Shown: piece by piece, positions 7,624 to 15,953 of the stretch
How positions within the stretch are numbered: position 1 is the stretch's first letter
Layout: the number at the start of each line of letters is the position of its first letter
NCBI GenBank assembly: GCA_002869015.1
Contig: PKTT01000003.1
Location: 1-64,000 of the forward strand
DNA: 64,000 nt
Direction: 5' to 3'
Source: Deltaproteobacteria bacterium
Lineage (GTDB): Bacteria; Desulfobacterota; Deferrisomatia; Deferrisomatales; BM512
The notes under the pieces: generated by a model
Databases searched by the model: none
What the model saw: the letters and a program-made list of their open reading frames with translations, nothing else
Told to the model about the DNA's origin: nothing
Translations under genes and position numbers: made by a program

Positions 7624-7839
7624 ATGGAAGAGGTACGCGCACCTATGTCTGGTAACGTCTGGAAAATCGAATGCGCCGAGGGCGACTCTGTATCCCTTGA
7701 CGACGCCGTCATCGTTATGGAGGTGATGAAGATGGAGGCTGAAGTTTTCGCCACCGCCGACGGCACCATAGCTGAAATAAAAGTAAAAGAGGGGCAGGCT
7801 GTCGAAGAGGGCGACCTGCTCATGACGATAAATCCCTAG
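7624..7839 (+). CDS. gcdC: Minimal biotin carrier protein of glutaconyl-CoA decarboxylase
   Basis: A 71-residue protein that is only a biotinyl domain. The biotinylation motif V-M-K-M places the acceptor lysine at residue 36, with hammerhead strands before and after (RAPMSGNVWKI and GTIAEIKVKEGQAVEEGD). Known GcdC and MmdC proteins usually carry a long Ala/Pro-rich linker before this domain; here it is absent. The subunit shuttles CO2 as carboxybiotin between the carboxyltransferase GcdA and the membrane subunit GcdB. It lies 28 bp after gcdB. A biotin ligase must be encoded elsewhere. Confidence 0.9.
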   Translation: MEEVRAPMSGNVWKIECAEGDSVSLDDAVIVMEVMKMEAEVFATADGTIAEIKVKEGQAVEEGDLLMTINP

Positions 7840-7870
7840 TTCACACACTACTTTATTTAAGGAGAACGAG

Positions 7871-9028
7871 ATGAATTTTGAGCTGACCCCCGAACAGAAG
7901 ATGGTACAGGAGCAGGCGCGCCGCTTTGCCGAGAACGAGATCAAGCCATATGTAGAAGAGGAAGAAAAAAATCACGCCTTTTCACTGGAGCGCGTCCGCC
8001 AGATGGCAGACCTCGGCTTCTTCGGCTGCGGCATCAAAGAGGAGTACGGCGGCAACGGCATGGGCATCCTGGAGTCTGTCCTCCTAGCCGAGCAGGTCGC
8101 GAAGGTAAGCCCCTCCTGGAGGCTCCCCTTCAACATGCAGAACATCGGCCCTGCCCTCACCGTGCAGAAGTTCGGCAACGAAGAGCAGAAGCAGAACTTC
8201 ATTCCCAAGTGGGTAAGCGGCGAGAACGTAGGCTTCTTCGCGATAACCGAGCCCAACTCCGGCTCCGACGTCGCGGGCATGAAGACCAACGCCAAGCTCG
8301 ATGGCGACGAGTGGGTAATTAACGGCCAGAAGACCTGGATCTCCAACGCCCACATCGGCGACTGGGGCCTGCTCTACGCCTACACCGACCGCGACGCCAA
8401 GTACAAAGGCATGACATGCTTCCTCATCAACCTGAAAGAGACCCCCGGCGTAACCACCCAGGCGATTGAGACCAAGCTCGGCCTCTACTCCGCCCCCACC
8501 GGCGAGGTTCAGTTCGACGACGCCCGCATCCCCAAGGACGCAGTTCTCGGCGAGGTAGGCGACGGCTTCAAGATTTGCATGTGGCAGCTGAACAACACCC
8601 GCATCGGTTGCGCCGCCGGCGCACTCGGCTGCGCGGGCGGGCTCATCGACCTCGCCCTCCAGTACTGTGAGGACCGCACCCAGTTCGGTCGTCCCATCGG
8701 GCAGTTCCAGATGATCCAGTCCTCCATTGCCGAGCTTATCGTGGAGCACCATGCAGCGCAGCTGCTCGTATACCGCGCCGCCTTCCTGAAAGATCAGGGT
8801 AAGCCCAACCAGTATGAGACCTCCATGGCGAAGTATTACTCCGCCGAGGCCGCCGTCCACGCAGCCAACGAAGTCATGAAGATTTACGGCTCCTGGGGCT
8901 TCTCCACTGAGTACCCCGTCGAGCGCTACTTCAGGGACGCGAAGTCCTACCAGGTGGTTGAGGGTACCTCCAACATCCAGAAGACGATCATCGCCGGCAT
9001 CGCTATGGGTACCGCCCAGAACCGCTAA
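7871..9028 (+). CDS. Glutaryl-CoA dehydrogenase, probably non-decarboxylating
   Basis: A 385-residue acyl-CoA dehydrogenase with the full family layout and the FAD/substrate motif ITEPNSGSDVAGMK. The catalytic base is Glu364 in QVVEGTSNIQ. The residue before it is Val363, whereas decarboxylating glutaryl-CoA dehydrogenases and most relatives have Tyr there. A Tyr-to-Val exchange is the reported hallmark of the non-decarboxylating Desulfococcus enzyme. Arg84 in SPSWRLPF aligns with the arginine that binds the substrate's free carboxylate. It should oxidise glutaryl-CoA to glutaconyl-CoA, passing electrons to ETF (not encoded here). It sits between gcdC and gcdA, which supplies the next step. 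Confidence 0.88.
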   Translation: MNFELTPEQKMVQEQARRFAENEIKPYVEEEEKNHAFSLERVRQMADLGFFGCGIKEEYGGNGMGILESVLLAEQVAKVSPSWRLPFNMQNIGPALTVQKFGNEEQKQNFIPKWVSGENVGFFAITEPNSGSDVAGMKTNAKLDGDEWVINGQKTWISNAHIGDWGLLYAYTDRDAKYKGMTCFLINLKETPGVTTQAIETKLGLYSAPTGEVQFDDARIPKDAVLGEVGDGFKICMWQLNNTRIGCAAGALGCAGGLIDLALQYCEDRTQFGRPIGQFQMIQSSIAELIVEHHAAQLLVYRAAFLKDQGKPNQYETSMAKYYSAEAAVHAANEVMKIYGSWGFSTEYPVERYFRDAKSYQVVEGTSNIQKTIIAGIAMGTAQNR

Positions 9029-9049
9029 ATCGTCTACGGGAGATTAGAT

Positions 9050-10783
9050 ATGAAAAGATATTTTGAACATATGCCGACCTTCGGCTCGCCGCTGACCGAC
9101 CGGCAGCTTGAGACCACCGTGGAGAACCTCCGCGACATCAAGGCTGTGGAGGAGGAGTACGCGGCGGCGGTCGAGGCGGTAAAAAATGCGGGTATCCCCA
9201 CGGAGAAGGTTAATTCCCGTGGTCAGATGACCGTTTGGCAGCGCCTTGAGTACCTCGTTGACGAGGGAACTTGGTGCCCGCTCAACACCGTTTATAACCC
9301 GTTGGACAATAATTACGGCACCACCGGCGTAATTAACGGCCTCGCCAAGATCAGCGGCAAATGGGCCGTAGTCATCGGCTTTGACAACAAGGTGCTCGCG
9401 GGCGCATGGATCGCCGGGCAGTCGGAGAACATCCTGCGCGCCACGGACCAGGCGAAGCGCCTCAATATCCCGCTCGTCTGGCTCGTCAACTGTAGCGGCG
9501 TCGATCTGCCGAATCAGGAGCAGGTTTACGCGGGCAGGCGCGGCAGCGGCACCACCTTCTTCCGCCACGCCGAGCTACAGCAGATGGGCGTGCCGGTACT
9601 CGCCGCGATCTACGGCACCAACCCTGCGGGCGGCGGCTACCAGTCGATCAGCCCCACGGTCCTCTTCGCCCACAAGGACGCCAACATGGCGGTCGGCGGC
9701 GGCGGTATCGTTTCCGGCATGAGCCCCAAGGGCGGCTTTGACGAGGAGGGCTGTCAGCCCCTCATCGACGCGACCCGCAAGTTCAAGGCGGTCGCTCCGG
9801 GCCGGGTTGAAATTCACCATGATGTTACAGGGTTTTTCCGCTACGTCTCAGACGCTGAGACCGGCGTCCTCGACGGCATCAAAGAGTACATGGCTGAGAT
9901 GCCAGCCTACAAGCCGCGCTTCTTCCGCGTGGCCGAGCCAAAGGAGCCGTTGTTCAAGCCCTCCGAGCTCGATCGTATCGTGCCCTTTAACCAGAAGCGG
10001 ACTTACTCCCTTACGCAGGTTCTCGCAAGGCTGGTCGACGGCTCCGAGCACATGGAGTTCCGCCCCGACTACGGCCCGGAGGTTTACTGCGGCCTCGTCA
10101 AGGTGGACGGTTACCTAGTAGCGGCTATCGGCAACCAGCAGGGCTTTTTGCCCCACGGCTACCCCGAATACGCCGACTATCCCGGCATAGGCGGCAAGCT
10201 CTACCGTCAGGGTCTCATCAAGATGAATGAGTTCGTGACGATGTGCGGCCGTGACCGCATCCCGATAATGTGGTTCCATGACACCAGCGGCATCGACGTC
10301 GGCGACATCGCTGAGCAGGCGGAGCTCCTCGGCCTCGGTCAGTCGCTCATCTACTCCATCGAGCAGACCGAAGTGCCGCAAATGCTCGTCGTCTTAAGAA
10401 AGGCGAGCGCGGCGGCTCACTACGTCATGGGCGGCCCCACGGCCAACAACCACAACACCTTCACCCTCGGCACTCCCACCACCGAGGTCTACGTCATGCA
10501 TGGCGAGACCGCGGCGGCAGCCTCCTTCGCGAGGCGTCTGGTGAAGGAGCAAGATGCAGGCAAGCCCCTCGGGCCGGTCATCGACAAGATGAACGACCTC
10601 GTGGAAGCCTATCAGGCCAAGTCCCGCCCGCTCTTTTGCGCAAAGAGCGGCTTCGTGGACGAGATCGTACGCATGCCTGAAATCCGTAAGTACATGGTCG
10701 CCTTCGCAGGGGCCGCGTACCAGAATCCGCGCTCAATCTGCGCGCAGCACCAGCTTGTAACGCCACGCCTCATAAAGGGATAG
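9050..10783 (+). CDS. gcdA: Glutaconyl-CoA decarboxylase alpha subunit (carboxyltransferase)
   Basis: A 577-residue carboxyltransferase, close to the 587 residues of the Acidaminococcus enzyme and longer than propionyl-CoA carboxylase-type subunits (about 510). It has two crotonase-like halves: residues 40-310 with the NPAGGGYQSIS and GGGGIVSGM loops, and 320-570 with the HDTSGIDVGD and HYVMGGPTANN regions. It moves CO2 from glutaconyl-CoA to biotin on GcdC, releasing crotonyl-CoA. It is the last gene of the sigma-54 operon, 21 bp after the dehydrogenase, and ends before a strong terminator. No truncation or missing motif is seen. Confidence 0.93.
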   Translation: MKRYFEHMPTFGSPLTDRQLETTVENLRDIKAVEEEYAAAVEAVKNAGIPTEKVNSRGQMTVWQRLEYLVDEGTWCPLNTVYNPLDNNYGTTGVINGLAKISGKWAVVIGFDNKVLAGAWIAGQSENILRATDQAKRLNIPLVWLVNCSGVDLPNQEQVYAGRRGSGTTFFRHAELQQMGVPVLAAIYGTNPAGGGYQSISPTVLFAHKDANMAVGGGGIVSGMSPKGGFDEEGCQPLIDATRKFKAVAPGRVEIHHDVTGFFRYVSDAETGVLDGIKEYMAEMPAYKPRFFRVAEPKEPLFKPSELDRIVPFNQKRTYSLTQVLARLVDGSEHMEFRPDYGPEVYCGLVKVDGYLVAAIGNQQGFLPHGYPEYADYPGIGGKLYRQGLIKMNEFVTMCGRDRIPIMWFHDTSGIDVGDIAEQAELLGLGQSLIYSIEQTEVPQMLVVLRKASAAAHYVMGGPTANNHNTFTLGTPTTEVYVMHGETAAAASFARRLVKEQDAGKPLGPVIDKMNDLVEAYQAKSRPLFCAKSGFVDEIVRMPEIRKYMVAFAGAAYQNPRSICAQHQLVTPRLIKG

Positions 10784-10818
10784 GGTGAATGGCGGCTTAT
10801 GCCGCCGGTTGAAATAAA

Positions 10819-10852
10819 AGAGGGGCCGCTTATTTGCGGCCCCTCTTTTTTT
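10819..10852. terminator. Bidirectional terminator between gcdA and xdhC
   Basis: A perfect 11-bp stem (AGAGGGGCCGC with GCGGCCCCTCT, 6-nt loop) is flanked by AAATAAAA on the left and TTTTTTT on the right. It can stop the gcd operon on the + strand and the molybdenum island on the - strand. A second small hairpin (GGCGGC-TTAT-GCCGCC, 10791-10806) precedes it. Confidence 0.92.
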
Positions 10853-10865
10853 GCCAGGCTAAATG

Positions 10866-11894
10866 TCAGCCGTTCTGGCGTCTTATCTGGATCATCTCGG
10901 CTACGATTGAGACGGCTATCTCCTCGGGTGTCTGCGCCCCGATGGAGAGACCGACCGGGGTGCGCACCGCAGAGGTAATCCGCTCCTCAGAGATGCCCTC
11001 ATCGGACATCTTTTTGAGGACCATGCCACGCTTTCTTTTGGAGCCAATCATGCCCACATAGGGCGCATCGCTCCTCAAGGCGTCGAGGGCGCAGATGGTA
11101 TCTCCCATGTGACCCCTCGTCGCTATGACGATAAAGGTATTCTCATCCACTCCAGCCTCTTCTAGCGCGCCCTCGAAGGGGCGGCATAGTACGCTCTCCG
11201 CCCAGGGTAGATTCTCCTCATTGGCGAACTCCGACCGATCGTCGATAACGGTGACGGCAAAACCCGCCACGGTGGCGACATTGGCAAGGGCCCGCCCGAC
11301 GTGGCCTGCGCCCATGACAATAAGCGGCGCCCGTTCGCGCTCGATAAATTCAGCGAATAGCCCGCCGTCATCATCAACCCTTACGACGTTAGCCGCATTG
11401 AAGAGCGCCTCCTTCGCCGCCTCCTCAAGCTCCTCCGTGAGCCCGGAGCTGGAGTGCCATTGACCATTGAAGTAAAGACCTATGGCGAGAGCGTTTCCCT
11501 CTCCATCCCACTTGGTGAGGAGCGCGCCGTGGTTGCCGGAGGAGTAGAGGGCGGAGAGGCCCTCTGACACAGGCACCTCGGCTTCGCCCCAGGGGGCGAC
11601 TAGAATGTCAACGGAGCCGCCGCAGATCATACCGCTTGCCGCGAGCTCCTTCTCTTTGAGGCGCATCTTGAGGTACTCGACGTTGTTGTCCGAAAGCGCT
11701 TTGGCTCCGGCCTCCTGAGTCTTTGCCTCCATCAAGCCGCCGCCGATGGTCCCTAAAATTGAACCGTCAGGGAGTATGGCGCAGCGCGTTCCCTGGCTTC
11801 TGGGAGCTGAGCCGATTCGACGGGCAATGGAGGCGACCGCTAGTTTTTCGCCACCAGAGAGCCGCGCCGATATCTCTTCGTAAAGCTTCTTCAT
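10866..11894 (-). CDS. xdhC: XdhC/CoxI family molybdenum hydroxylase maturation factor
   Basis: A 342-residue protein with the two XdhC parts: an N-terminal domain (VASIARRIGSAPRSQGTRCAI ... GTIGGGLMEA) and a C-terminal Rossmann domain (MGAGHVGRALANVATVAGFAVTVIDDRSEFA). XdhC proteins bind molybdenum cofactor, oversee its sulfuration (or selenation) and insert it into the large subunit of xanthine-dehydrogenase-like enzymes. It is the last gene of the - strand island. It overlaps yqeC by 4 bp (ATG within the yqeC stop region), indicating tight co-translation. Confidence 0.9.
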   Translation of the reverse strand: MKKLYEEISARLSGGEKLAVASIARRIGSAPRSQGTRCAILPDGSILGTIGGGLMEAKTQEAGAKALSDNNVEYLKMRLKEKELAASGMICGGSVDILVAPWGEAEVPVSEGLSALYSSGNHGALLTKWDGEGNALAIGLYFNGQWHSSSGLTEELEEAAKEALFNAANVVRVDDDGGLFAEFIERERAPLIVMGAGHVGRALANVATVAGFAVTVIDDRSEFANEENLPWAESVLCRPFEGALEEAGVDENTFIVIATRGHMGDTICALDALRSDAPYVGMIGSKRKRGMVLKKMSDEGISEERITSAVRTPVGLSIGAQTPEEIAVSIVAEMIQIRRQNG

Positions 11895-12658
11895 CTGTGT
11901 ACCACTTTCTTCACGGGCCTTCCGCCCGCCAGTTTAAGGATTGCCACACCCTCCCACTCCGACGACCCGGAGAGAATCTTTTTAGCCAATTCGTCGGCTT
12001 TCCTGAATTCTTCATCCGTGTCGCACTGGTTTAACGCCACAAGCCCACGGGCATAGGCTGGGAGGCCCTTTTTAAGGCCCTCCGGTGCGTTTAGAAGGGC
12101 GCTTACCATCTCAGTCGTTATTGTATCGCCGACCTTCGCACCTGTAGCCTTGGCGGCAAGGTGGGGCCGAAAAACATTATCCTCGTCCAAGGTGGCCCCC
12201 AGCGCTGAGAGCCCTACTACCGCGATGAAGAGGGAGGTCATGAAGGGCACCACCGGCTCACCGTCACCCGGGGCTTTCAGGGGCATCCTACGAGAACCGT
12301 CGCCCTCTACTACAATAAGGTCATAGCCGCCCTCACCGTAGAGCTCGTCAATAAGCTCGGGAGTGAGCCCGGAGACCTTGCCGCCGGGTATACGCCCGGA
12401 GGCGAAGAGGGGAGGGACCGCCCCCCCTAAAATCCGAGGGAAGTCTTCCTTGCCATTTACAAGGCAGAGCTCGACGCCATCTGAGGACTTAGGCTCAAAG
12501 AGCTTGGTTGTAGTGGCTGCCGCCGCCTTGAGCCCTCGCGCCTTTGCCTCTCGTATCAGCGCGTACATGAGGGTCGTCTTCCCGCCCCCGCCCACCAGGG
12601 TAACAAGCTCAGGGGTGTCCACGGAAAAGGCCTCAAGGAGATGAACTGGAACGCTCAT
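11891..12658 (-). CDS. yqeC: YqeC-like selenium-dependent hydroxylase accessory protein (P-loop)
   Basis: A 255-residue protein with a Walker A motif VGGGGKTTLMYAL near residues 22-35 and a later VVEGDGSRRMPLK segment. This pattern is typical of the YqeC family, which accompanies selenium-dependent molybdenum hydroxylases. Its reaction is not established. It is taken as a maturation NTPase because its genes co-occur with selD and these hydroxylases in known genomes. It overlaps both neighbours (xdhC and yqeB) by 4 bp. Confidence 0.85.
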   Translation of the reverse strand: MSVPVHLLEAFSVDTPELVTLVGGGGKTTLMYALIREAKARGLKAAAATTTKLFEPKSSDGVELCLVNGKEDFPRILGGAVPPLFASGRIPGGKVSGLTPELIDELYGEGGYDLIVVEGDGSRRMPLKAPGDGEPVVPFMTSLFIAVVGLSALGATLDEDNVFRPHLAAKATGAKVGDTITTEMVSALLNAPEGLKKGLPAYARGLVALNQCDTDEEFRKADELAKKILSGSSEWEGVAILKLAGGRPVKKVVHR

Positions 12659-13470
12659 TTTTCATTCATCCAGCTTAGGATCGCCTCAAGAGCGCTGCCG
12701 CCGAGGTTTCTTCCCTTTTCAGAGATAGAATCGCAATAGGCCACTATGCCGCGCGGGTCAACGTCGGCTATTTTGAGACCGGCCTTGACCTTGGAGCCGG
12801 GGCGTATGAGACCGCGCACTACTCCTGACAGGGGGGAGGTAACATCGCTACCGCCAACCCGCGCCAATAAATCCCCCTCCTTAACCAGATCGCCTATTGA
12901 GACTACCGGTTCAAGTATACCGGTATCGGGCGAATGTATGACGCGCCTAGCGCTCTCTCCAGCGATTACACCAGGTATTCCCGTGTCTGGAGCGGCGGCG
13001 CCTTCGCGAATCAATCTGCCGAGGTCGTGGCCCCGATTGGTCTCTATAACTATGTCAACGTCTTCACCGGCGGTGAAGCCGGGGCCATAGCCAACTACAA
13101 GGGGGGCCATGTCGCGGGTTGTGCCCAAGTTGCGCTTCGCTATTGCGGCGTCGAGGAGGATGTGGGGCTTCCACTCGCCTATTGAGGCCAGGCCGGGGTC
13201 CACAATCACCGGAATCTCACCCGCCGCAATAGTCTCGCTAAACTCACTGGCGCTACTCACTCGTCTTGCGGTGACACCCTCAACTTGGCGTGTCCCGTCA
13301 TGAATGCACTCGCAAAAAGATACGTGGCGCCTTATGGCGAGGGGGTTTTCAAGCTCCGTCATAGCGATGCTGAAGCCGGCGCTTCTAAGGCGGTGTGCAA
13401 TTGCGGAGGCGAGCTCTCCCGCGCCCCGCATAAGTACGCGCACTTCGCTCACTCGCTCAGGTTTATTCAA
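12655..13470 (-). CDS. yqeB: YqeB-type selenium-dependent molybdenum hydroxylase system protein
   Basis: A 271-residue protein. It begins with a nucleotide-binding-like VLMRGAGELASAIAHRL and continues with MTELENPLAIRRHVSFCE, a stretch typical of the YqeB (EF2563) family. The C-terminal part (about residues 185-250) has a lipoyl/biotinyl-like beta architecture (GILEPVVSIGDLVKEGDLLARVGG ... SPLSGVVRGLIRPGSKVKAGLKI) without an MKM lysine. YqeB is a genomic marker for selenium-containing molybdenum hydroxylases; its reaction is unknown. It overlaps mocA and yqeC, so the four maturation genes form one translationally coupled block. Confidence 0.87.
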   Translation of the reverse strand: MNKPERVSEVRVLMRGAGELASAIAHRLRSAGFSIAMTELENPLAIRRHVSFCECIHDGTRQVEGVTARRVSSASEFSETIAAGEIPVIVDPGLASIGEWKPHILLDAAIAKRNLGTTRDMAPLVVGYGPGFTAGEDVDIVIETNRGHDLGRLIREGAAAPDTGIPGVIAGESARRVIHSPDTGILEPVVSIGDLVKEGDLLARVGGSDVTSPLSGVVRGLIRPGSKVKAGLKIADVDPRGIVAYCDSISEKGRNLGGSALEAILSWMNEK

Positions 13471-14065
13471 GGTCCAGTCTCCTATTTAGTTCGTCAAGCT
13501 CCTCCTCGGTGTCTATGTCAAGGAGGATTCCCGGGTCCTGCGCCTCCACTTCGAGGAGGTCATCCTCATGATCCCGAAAGATAGAGCGGGCACCCACGTC
13601 GCCTGTTAGGGCCAGCAGCTCTTCCCTGTACCTTGCAAGGTCCAGGAGCGCCGGGTGGCCTCTCTCCCCGCATATAAGCGGGAGGGTAAGCCCCTTGGTT
13701 GAAACTCCGTGGGCCGTGAGCAGGAGGCGTATTGTGCGAGGCGACACCTTAGGCATATCGCCGAGGGCTATGATCAGTGTCTTGGCGTCGGGGGGCAATG
13801 CCTTTACCCCGGCGACTATCGAGGAGGCTTGCCCCTCCTCCGGGGCCGGGTTATCGACGAAGGTGATCGGGAGCCCCTGTAGCACGGCGCGAACCTTGGG
13901 GGCGCTCTTTCCGACTACGACGTAGAGGCCATCCACGCCGCCGGCAAGGAGATTCTCCGCAGCTCGCCTTACGATCGGCGCTTCGCCGAATTTGCGTATA
14001 AGTTTGGATTCTCCCTCCATGCGCCTGGAGAGACCGGCGGCGAGGAGCAGCGCATAGTTTGACAT
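13463..14065 (-). CDS. mocA: MocA-like molybdenum cofactor nucleotidyltransferase
   Basis: A 200-residue nucleotidyltransferase. The signature LLAAGLSRRMEGESKL at the N-terminus matches the NTP-binding loop of MocA/MobA proteins, and ALGDMPKVSP holds the metal-binding aspartate. The GLTLPLICGERGHPALLD region is typical of MocA. MocA adds CMP to molybdopterin to make the MCD cofactor used by xanthine-dehydrogenase-type enzymes, which fits the hydroxylase encoded nearby. Substrate choice (CTP or GTP) is inferred from context. The start codon lies at the end of the upstream ABC gene. Confidence 0.87.
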   Translation of the reverse strand: MSNYALLLAAGLSRRMEGESKLIRKFGEAPIVRRAAENLLAGGVDGLYVVVGKSAPKVRAVLQGLPITFVDNPAPEEGQASSIVAGVKALPPDAKTLIIALGDMPKVSPRTIRLLLTAHGVSTKGLTLPLICGERGHPALLDLARYREELLALTGDVGARSIFRDHEDDLLEVEAQDPGILLDIDTEEELDELNRRLDLE

Positions 14066-15153
14066 CAGCTTCTATCCCCCTCAGAGGGGAGGAGGGAGAA
14101 GCTCCCCGGCCTTATGTGGAAACCTATCTTCTCGCCAATCGACATGGGAAACTCCCGCGCTGCGCGTATGTTGAGCCACGATTCAACGACCCAATCGCCG
14201 ACGCGGAGGTTGACCAGCCGGTAGTGCCCGAGGTCAACCCACCCCGTTACCTCGCCGAAGAAAAAGTTGGGAGTCTCACGGTGGTACTCGACGCGCTCGC
14301 TCCTTACCAGGATTATCTCCTCAGGCCTCACCCCAAGATAAACTTCGTCTCCCACCTTGTGCTTGCCGTCATCATCGACGAGCAGGGCGTCTGTCTCTGT
14401 CTTTACCTCAAGGAAGCCCTCATCAGTAATCCCGACTACTGTGGCGAGAAATAGATTCTGAAGCATTAAAAAGCTCGCCACCTTGCGGTTGGCGGGGTTG
14501 TTGTAGAGGCTGTTGGGGGTGCCTACCTGCTCTATGCGCCCTCCAATCATTATCGCCATCTCATCCGCCATGAGGAAGGCCTCCTCAGGATCGTGGGTAA
14601 CCTGTACGGTGGTGAGGCCGAGGTTTCGCTGAAGCTCTCGAAACTCTATCTGTATTCGCCGCCTCAATGATACATCCAGCGCGGAGAAGGGCTCATCCAT
14701 GAAGAGCACCCTCGGCTCACGGATGAGGGCGCGCGCAAGGGCTACCCGCTGCCTTTCACCGCCGGAGAGGGTGGCTACGTCGCGCCGGTGGCGTACCCTG
14801 CCGAGGTTAAGGAGCTCAACCCACCTGTCGAGACGCTTCTGAACCTCCTCGCCTCGCTCCTTCATGCCGAAGAGGATGTTTCCCTCGACCGTGAGGTGAG
14901 GAAATAGGGCAAGGTCTTGAGGTACGTAGGCTACGCCACGCTTCTCAGGCGGCGCTTTGGTGATATCCGTAGAGTTTAAAAATATCTTTCCGCTCCTCGG
15001 CGGCTTGATGCCAAGGAGAATCTCCAGGAGGAGGGTCTTTCCAGCCCCCGATGGGCCCAGTATGAAAAAGGATTCCCCTGGAGCTACCGACAGAGATATA
15101 TCCTCCACTATGAAATCGCCGAAGCTGAAAGAGAGGTTCTCAGCCCTAATCAT
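14065..15153 (-). CDS. modC: Molybdate/tungstate ABC transporter ATP-binding protein
   Basis: A 362-residue ABC ATPase. Walker A is GPSGAGKTLLLEI, the Q-loop is YVPQDLALF, the signature is LSGGERQRVALARAL and Walker B is VLFMDEPFSALD. Residues after about 235 form a beta-rich regulatory domain of the TOBE/MOP type (GVRPEEIILV ...). It energises the ModB-like permease encoded upstream with a 4-bp overlap. The oxyanion substrate is inferred from the ModA-like binding protein and the molybdenum enzyme genes around it; tungstate cannot be excluded. Some PGAP-type annotations would call this WtpC. Confidence 0.85.
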   Translation of the reverse strand: MIRAENLSFSFGDFIVEDISLSVAPGESFFILGPSGAGKTLLLEILLGIKPPRSGKIFLNSTDITKAPPEKRGVAYVPQDLALFPHLTVEGNILFGMKERGEEVQKRLDRWVELLNLGRVRHRRDVATLSGGERQRVALARALIREPRVLFMDEPFSALDVSLRRRIQIEFRELQRNLGLTTVQVTHDPEEAFLMADEMAIMIGGRIEQVGTPNSLYNNPANRKVASFLMLQNLFLATVVGITDEGFLEVKTETDALLVDDDGKHKVGDEVYLGVRPEEIILVRSERVEYHRETPNFFFGEVTGWVDLGHYRLVNLRVGDWVVESWLNIRAAREFPMSIGEKIGFHIRPGSFSLLPSEGDRS

Positions 15154-15953
15154 CTTGCCCTCACCAGCAGTCGCACCATTAGGAGCGCCGAAAGGCTGAT
15201 CATTGAGAGCAGCACGATGAGCGATACCGCTCCGGTGATATCAACCGAGGCCATCCTAAGGTATATCGCCACGGGGATGGTCTCTGTTTTGCCAGCTACC
15301 GCCCCTGCGAGGGTCACCGTTGCGCCGAACTCTCCCATTGAGCGGGCCCAGGCGAGGATAAAGGCCGCCAGGATGCCCCGCTTTGCCAATGGCAACGTCA
15401 CCTTTAGCAAGGTCTCCCATCCGTTCAGCCCAAGGAAACGGGAAACCTGCTCATAGCGTACGTCCACCTCTTGAAATGCAGCCTTAAGCACCCTTATCGA
15501 TAATGCAAGCGCTACGGTGAACTGCGCGAGGACTATTCCGGGGGTCTCGAAGATAAAGGCCATAAGGTGAGTTTCCACCCACCGCCCCGGCGTCGTTCTG
15601 AGGAGGAGCAGCAATGATACGCCAACCGCGACCGGCGATAGGATGACGGGCAGGTCAAGGATCAGGTCAACCAGAAATGACCCCGGAAATTGGTGGCGGG
15701 CCAGCGCATATGCAACCGGGAGCGCCGCCAATAGCGCCAATGTGGAGGCGATCGTTGCCGTTGTCAGGCTGAGGAAGATCGCGTGCCTAAGCTCGCCGTT
15801 CCTAAGGGCGGCGGCCATATCGCCGGGCTGGGTGTAGCCAAGCTGCACCGCGAGGAGGCCCGCTACAAAGGATAGGGCGAGCACTACTGCGGCAGCTAGC
15901 AGGAGGTTTAGTCCCCTGGAGGACAAGCTATTTCCATCCATCGGGGAGGGCAT
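15150..15953 (-). CDS. modB: Molybdate/tungstate ABC transporter permease
   Basis: A 267-residue integral membrane protein with six or so hydrophobic segments. The EAA loop region reads LNGWETLLKVTLPLAKRGILAAFILAWARSMGEFGATV, which is the characteristic ModB/CysT-type permease signature. It forms the channel for the oxyanion captured by the ModA-like protein. The annotated start overlaps the end of modA by 26 bp; Met5 (15941) is an alternative start that reduces the overlap. Confidence 0.88.
   Translation of the reverse strand: MPSPMDGNSLSSRGLNLLLAAAVVLALSFVAGLLAVQLGYTQPGDMAAALRNGELRHAIFLSLTTATIASTLALLAALPVAYALARHQFPGSFLVDLILDLPVILSPVAVGVSLLLLLRTTPGRWVETHLMAFIFETPGIVLAQFTVALALSIRVLKAAFQEVDVRYEQVSRFLGLNGWETLLKVTLPLAKRGILAAFILAWARSMGEFGATVTLAGAVAGKTETIPVAIYLRMASVDITGAVSLIVLLSMISLSALLMVRLLVRAR

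Noticed and set aside
9381-10118. Long Arg/Ser-rich + strand ORFs within gcdA and similar antisense ORFs elsewhere
   Set aside because: They are shadow frames of high-GC coding sequence, with biased composition and no ribosome sites.
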